From Zerene cesonia (taxonomy: Eukaryota > Arthropoda > Insecta > Lepidoptera > Pieridae): DNA of 64,000 nucleotides. Positions within the stretch are counted from its first letter, which is position 1, and every line of letters starts with the position of its first letter. The notes under the pieces are model-generated. The model was given only the letters and a program-made list of their open reading frames with translations, was not told the DNA's origin and made no database searches. A program made the position numbers and the translations under genes. Location of the stretch: assembly GCF_012273895.1 (NCBI RefSeq), contig NC_052118.1, forward strand, positions 3,495,696 through 3,559,695. Direction: 5' to 3'. Below, piece after piece: positions 60,250 to 64,000 of this stretch.

Positions 60250-63200
60250 ATGGCATCCTTTAGAATTCACGACGATCAAGAAAATTCATCATTAGGATTA
60301 AGAAAAGATGCTGACGTACTTGCTGCTGCTACACAAAGGCGCGCGCTGGGAGATCTCAGCCAATTCGCCTGTAACCAGAACCGCAATGTAAAACATGTAA
60401 GTTTAGTTGTAAATCGAAAACTATAGCTTATTATCTCATATGCTTCTTATATTTCCATTTCTTTCATAAACTAGGTTGGCATGACGAAAGGGCCATGCAA
60501 AGTTCAAGATGAGAATAGGACCGTTCGCCAGATAAAGAACGAAAAGAATATTGTGCCCCCCGTAGCTCAATTTCGCGCCTTTAGCGTCTACGAAGATAAA
60601 CCAACTGAAGCAGAGGTGAAAAAAAGAGAGCCTACTTTCAAACCCTTTATTGCCAAAGATATAAAAAAAGACAACTTCTTTATCAATGCTGCAGAAAATG
60701 TCAAGGCTCTTTGTGCTCAAGCAGAGAAACATTGTGAAAAACCAAAAGAGCTGCCTCAAATAAGGTATGTACATGCTATTCAGTTTTGAGTGTTATAACA
60801 AAATACTCTTTCGTATTATTTCACACAGTGGTAAGTCATTGGAAAAGCTTAAATAGCCTTAACCTCACACTCTTTGGAAGAACATATCACATATTGGGAC
60901 GGTGTCTGTTATGTGTATTATTTTGTAGTTTGATAAGTGTAAGTTTCTTTAAAGATGTTCTTTGATCATTGTTGAACTAAAATTTTAATATAAATTTTTA
61001 TTAATATTTTTGTCATCTATAATGTAATTTATGTTTGGATGTAATACTTTTTCATGATAGTTTTATAATAAGGCACACATGTTTTAATGACACCTTGTTT
61101 GGTATAACACACTATCATACAGTCTTACACAACCTCTCTTCAAGTTCAAATATTAGTTTTGTTACTATGGAAACAAATTTTTACCAACATTAAATTGTTG
61201 AAGTAGTTAAATATATTATGCAATTAGTACTTATGTTATAAACAAAAAATGCTTTGTTTGACCTTTGGTTTCCATGGTATTTTTAATTGATAATCATGTT
61301 TTGGAATACCTTTTGTATAGACCACCTTTGCAAGAAAAGAAAGATGGCCTCGAGAAAAAGGTTGAAAAAGATGTTGTTGAATCTCCGATGTCTGTTGTTG
61401 ACTCCAGTATACTGTCCATGTCAATATCAAAAAATGAGAGCCTTTTGGAAGAAACTGATGAAGATGCTACTACTGCTCAGACTGACAGAGAAATGTTCTT
61501 CCATGTTGCTGAATATAGACAGGATATCTATGACTATATGAGGGAGATCGAGGTATTAAACAATTGTAATTCATCAATCACATTATTGAAATTAAGCTGT
61601 CATACTACTAGTTTTTGTTTTTTTTTCTTTCATCTTTACTTAACAGTACTAATAAGTGCCTTCAGTTAATAAGTATGCATTATTGACAGGTAAAGAACAG
61701 AGCAAATCCTCGTTACATGCGAAAGCAACCCGATATCACTCATGTTATGAGATCCATTCTCATTGACTGGCTGGTGGAGGTATGCGATGAGTACAACCAG
61801 CAAAGTGAGACATTGCACCTCGCAGTGTCCTATGTTGACAGATTCCTGTCCTATATGAGTGTGGTTCGCACAAAACTGCAGCTGGTGGGCACTGCTGCCA
61901 CTTATATTGCATCGTAAGTGATTTATTATAGCATTAAAAACAATTTTATATAGAAATCTGGCATTTATTTATACATAATACATATCTAAGCAAAATGTAA
62001 AAATGTAATATAAAATTGGAGGTACTGAATGTAATCCAAAATGATAATGTAGATATATATTGATGATCTTTTCTTTTTATGATTTATGATGCTTTCTTTA
62101 AGCATCCATGCACTGGATTTGAAACCCATTGTAATTAAAATTGAGGTTACATATTTAAGCATGGTTTATAGCTAATTTGTTCTACTTTTCCTTTAATCAT
62201 AATACATTTACCAGTTTAATTCACCAGCAATATGTAAACAAATACAGTGTGTTGTAATTATACGTTCATTTTAATGATACATGAAATGAATAATTTCATT
62301 CATTAAAATTATCTTTAAAACAGGAAATATGAAGAGGTGTATCCGCCAGAGGTCTCAGAGTTTGTTTATATCACTGATGACACCTACACAAAGAAGGAGG
62401 TGCTACGTATGGAACATCTCATCTTAAAAGTTTTATCTTTTGACCTCTCCACACCCACCTCACTGTCTTTCCTCTCACACTATTGCATATCAAATGGACT
62501 TTCCAAGAAGACATTCCATCTGGCCGCTGTAAGTATTTTTGGATTCATGTGTATCAAGGTAAAATGTATCTTTACTTAAGATTGTGACTTATATACTATA
62601 AAATACCTTGTGCATCTTTGATATTTCTTCGTCGTAATCATAATCGTAATTGTATTCGTAATTATAATCTAATTGGGTCATTGTTCTATTATTTTAGATT
62701 AGAATAATGTTTATTTCTTTATACTTTATATTAACATTTGACCCTTATCATTTTGGGTAGGAGGAGGTGCTAAGGCTGCGAAATGCAATAAATTTTGTTA
62801 CCATACTCTTTAAGTATTTTTAGGAAATTTTTAGTGATAGTTACCTAAAAATTTTTTTAATTCCTATAATAAATCTTAAAAATTTGTTAGAAAGTTATGA
62901 TACCTGTGGGGTGTCACAGACAAATTTATTCTCCAATTGGGAAATAATCATTGTTCTCAAGTAGTAGTTCCAATGTGTTACGTAAGCATTTAATACATAC
63001 ATTATTTTATTATATCAATAAAGTTTCCGTATTAAAAAAATATTATCCTCTAACTAGATAGTTGTATGTATGTTAGAATGTTAGCGTGTATTTTAGAATT
63101 TTTATATAAATTTGCTTTTGCCCGCGACTTCGCACGTGTAAAATCGGAGTAGTTGAGATGTTATAATACATATACACTTTCCTCTTGAATCACTATCTAT

Positions 63201-64000
63201 TAAAAAAAACCCCATCAAATTCCGTTGCGTAGTTTTAAAGATTTAAGTATACATAGGGCCAGAGAAAGCGACTGTTTTATACTATATAATGACAAAGTCG
63301 CTATTTCCCCATTAAAGTGTATTCCTATGACACGGGTTTATGCTGTAACTTCCGATACGAACGATATTTTCAACACCGCTTGCAGTACATAGCGGAGCTG
63401 TCGCTGCTGGAGGCGGACCCGTACCTGCAGTTCAAGCCGTCGGTGGTGGCGGCGAGCGCGCTGGCGACGGCGCGCCACTGCCTGCTGTGCGAGCGCGCCG
63501 ACTGCGCCACGCGCCGCGCCGACAACGCGCCGCACCCGCACTGCGCCACCATTGGTGGGGACTGCTACTTTTTTATATACATTTTTATTTCCAAAAAAAA
63601 ACATGGCATATCAAGATGTTATTATTTAATAATTGTTCTTCATGTTTCGTACTAATATGGGATTAAATCACCTACAATCAAATAATAACATTAAATTAAA
63701 TCTATTGAAAGTAGGTTAGAAATTATTTGTAGGTATGCAACCTTTTGGTAGAAGTGATACTTTTCTTCTTTTGGTATGAACTCCTTAACAAGGTTATAAA
63801 CTACCCAAGTTGAAAGATGTTAAATTTTTAGGATCTATGCCTGTGTTTCAGTATTTTCTTTTCAATCTAAAGACTTGAAGATCAACTGGGTTTACTAGAC
63901 TTGCATGAATTTATCCAAATTTCTCTGATAACCAATGCACCGTTTTCCCGTGTGGAGCAGCGTGGCCGGCGGCGCTGGCGCAGAGCGCGGGCTACTCGCT
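60250..64000 (+). CDS. CycA: Cyclin A (3' end outside window)
   Basis: Exons 60250-60396, 60475-60764, 61321-61552, 61690-61913, 62324-62528, 63386-63554 and 63961-64000 (cut by the window edge) join in phase and give about 435 residues so far. Cyclin A activates CDK1/CDK2 in S phase and G2/M in the nucleus and is destroyed by the APC/C. Visible features are a destruction box RRALGDLSQF (about 30-39), a disordered acidic N-terminal half, and the first cyclin box with MRSILIDWLVEVCDEY (about 243) and SYVDRFLS. It continues with GTAATYIASKYEEVYPPEV, VLRMEHLILKVLSFDL and STPTSLSFL. The second box follows: YIAELSLLEADPYLQFKPSV. The ATG has an in-frame D-box close behind it and good context (GCAATGG). 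The exon 63386-63554 is strikingly GC-rich and adds a Cys-rich stretch unusual for the family. The divergent neighbour is EDEM2. Confidence 0.93.
62529..63385 (+). other. Cyclin A intron with family 3 repeat
   Basis: 857 bases from GTAAGT at 62529 to TTGCAG at 63385. The first half is plain AT-rich. The second half is occupied by the repeat at 63113-63292, which stops less than 100 bases before the next exon. Confidence 0.7.
63113..63292 (+). repeat. SINE-like repeat (family 3)
   Basis: It begins TTGCTTTTGCCCGCGACTTC, continues with CATCAAATTCCGTTGCGTAG and TTTTAAAGATTTAAGTATAC, and ends AGAGAAAGCGACTGTTTTAT before ACTATATAATGA. The tail matches 41465-41548. This is a very common lepidopteran repeat pattern. 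Confidence 0.65.

Overview
The window is an AT-rich nuclear segment of an insect, very probably a moth or butterfly. Genes are split by short introns with GT/AG borders. Several interspersed repeats carry sequence signatures common in lepidopteran genomes, for example tails ending in TTTATAATATTAGTA and the shared 36-base core at 20435-20470 and 59378-59413. I saw no prokaryotic gene, rRNA, convincing tRNA or CRISPR array. Exon borders come from reading splice sites and codon phase by eye, checked against remembered family members; no alignment was run.

Layout, left to right. 148-1024 (+) is the 3' end of a neutral sphingomyelinase gene. 2221-5155 (-) is a complete TMEM184C-like seven-pass membrane protein, convergent with the first gene. 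6616-12021 (+) is a complete Ikaros/Hunchback-type zinc finger protein, head to head with TMEM184C. 15983 to about 44690 (+) is one large gene for liprin-beta, a scaffold with a coiled coil and three SAM domains. It holds an alternative first exon, a 438-codon phase-0 cassette, a possible early-stop exon, and a degenerate repeat array in its 3' UTR. 47384-52138 (-) holds three tandem testis-specific-type serine/threonine kinase (TSSK) genes. The stop codon of the first is directly followed, in the same frame, by the start codon of the second. 52680-58806 (-) is EDEM2, the ER degradation-enhancing mannosidase-like protein, interrupted by an exactly 1000-base assembly gap (53748-54747). 60250-64000 (+) is cyclin A, running off the right edge.

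The genes do not form one pathway; this is ordinary animal synteny. The TSSK cluster is a local tandem duplication with a shared splice pattern. Between genes and inside introns there are mostly AT-rich stretches and pieces of at least three recurring repeat families.

The items most worth checking are the TSSK stop-start junction at 50854-50859, the alternative liprin-beta N termini, the TAGCAC-centred array in the liprin-beta 3' UTR, the EDEM2 frameshift beside the gap, and the GC-rich, divergent exons in liprin-beta SAM2 and cyclin A.
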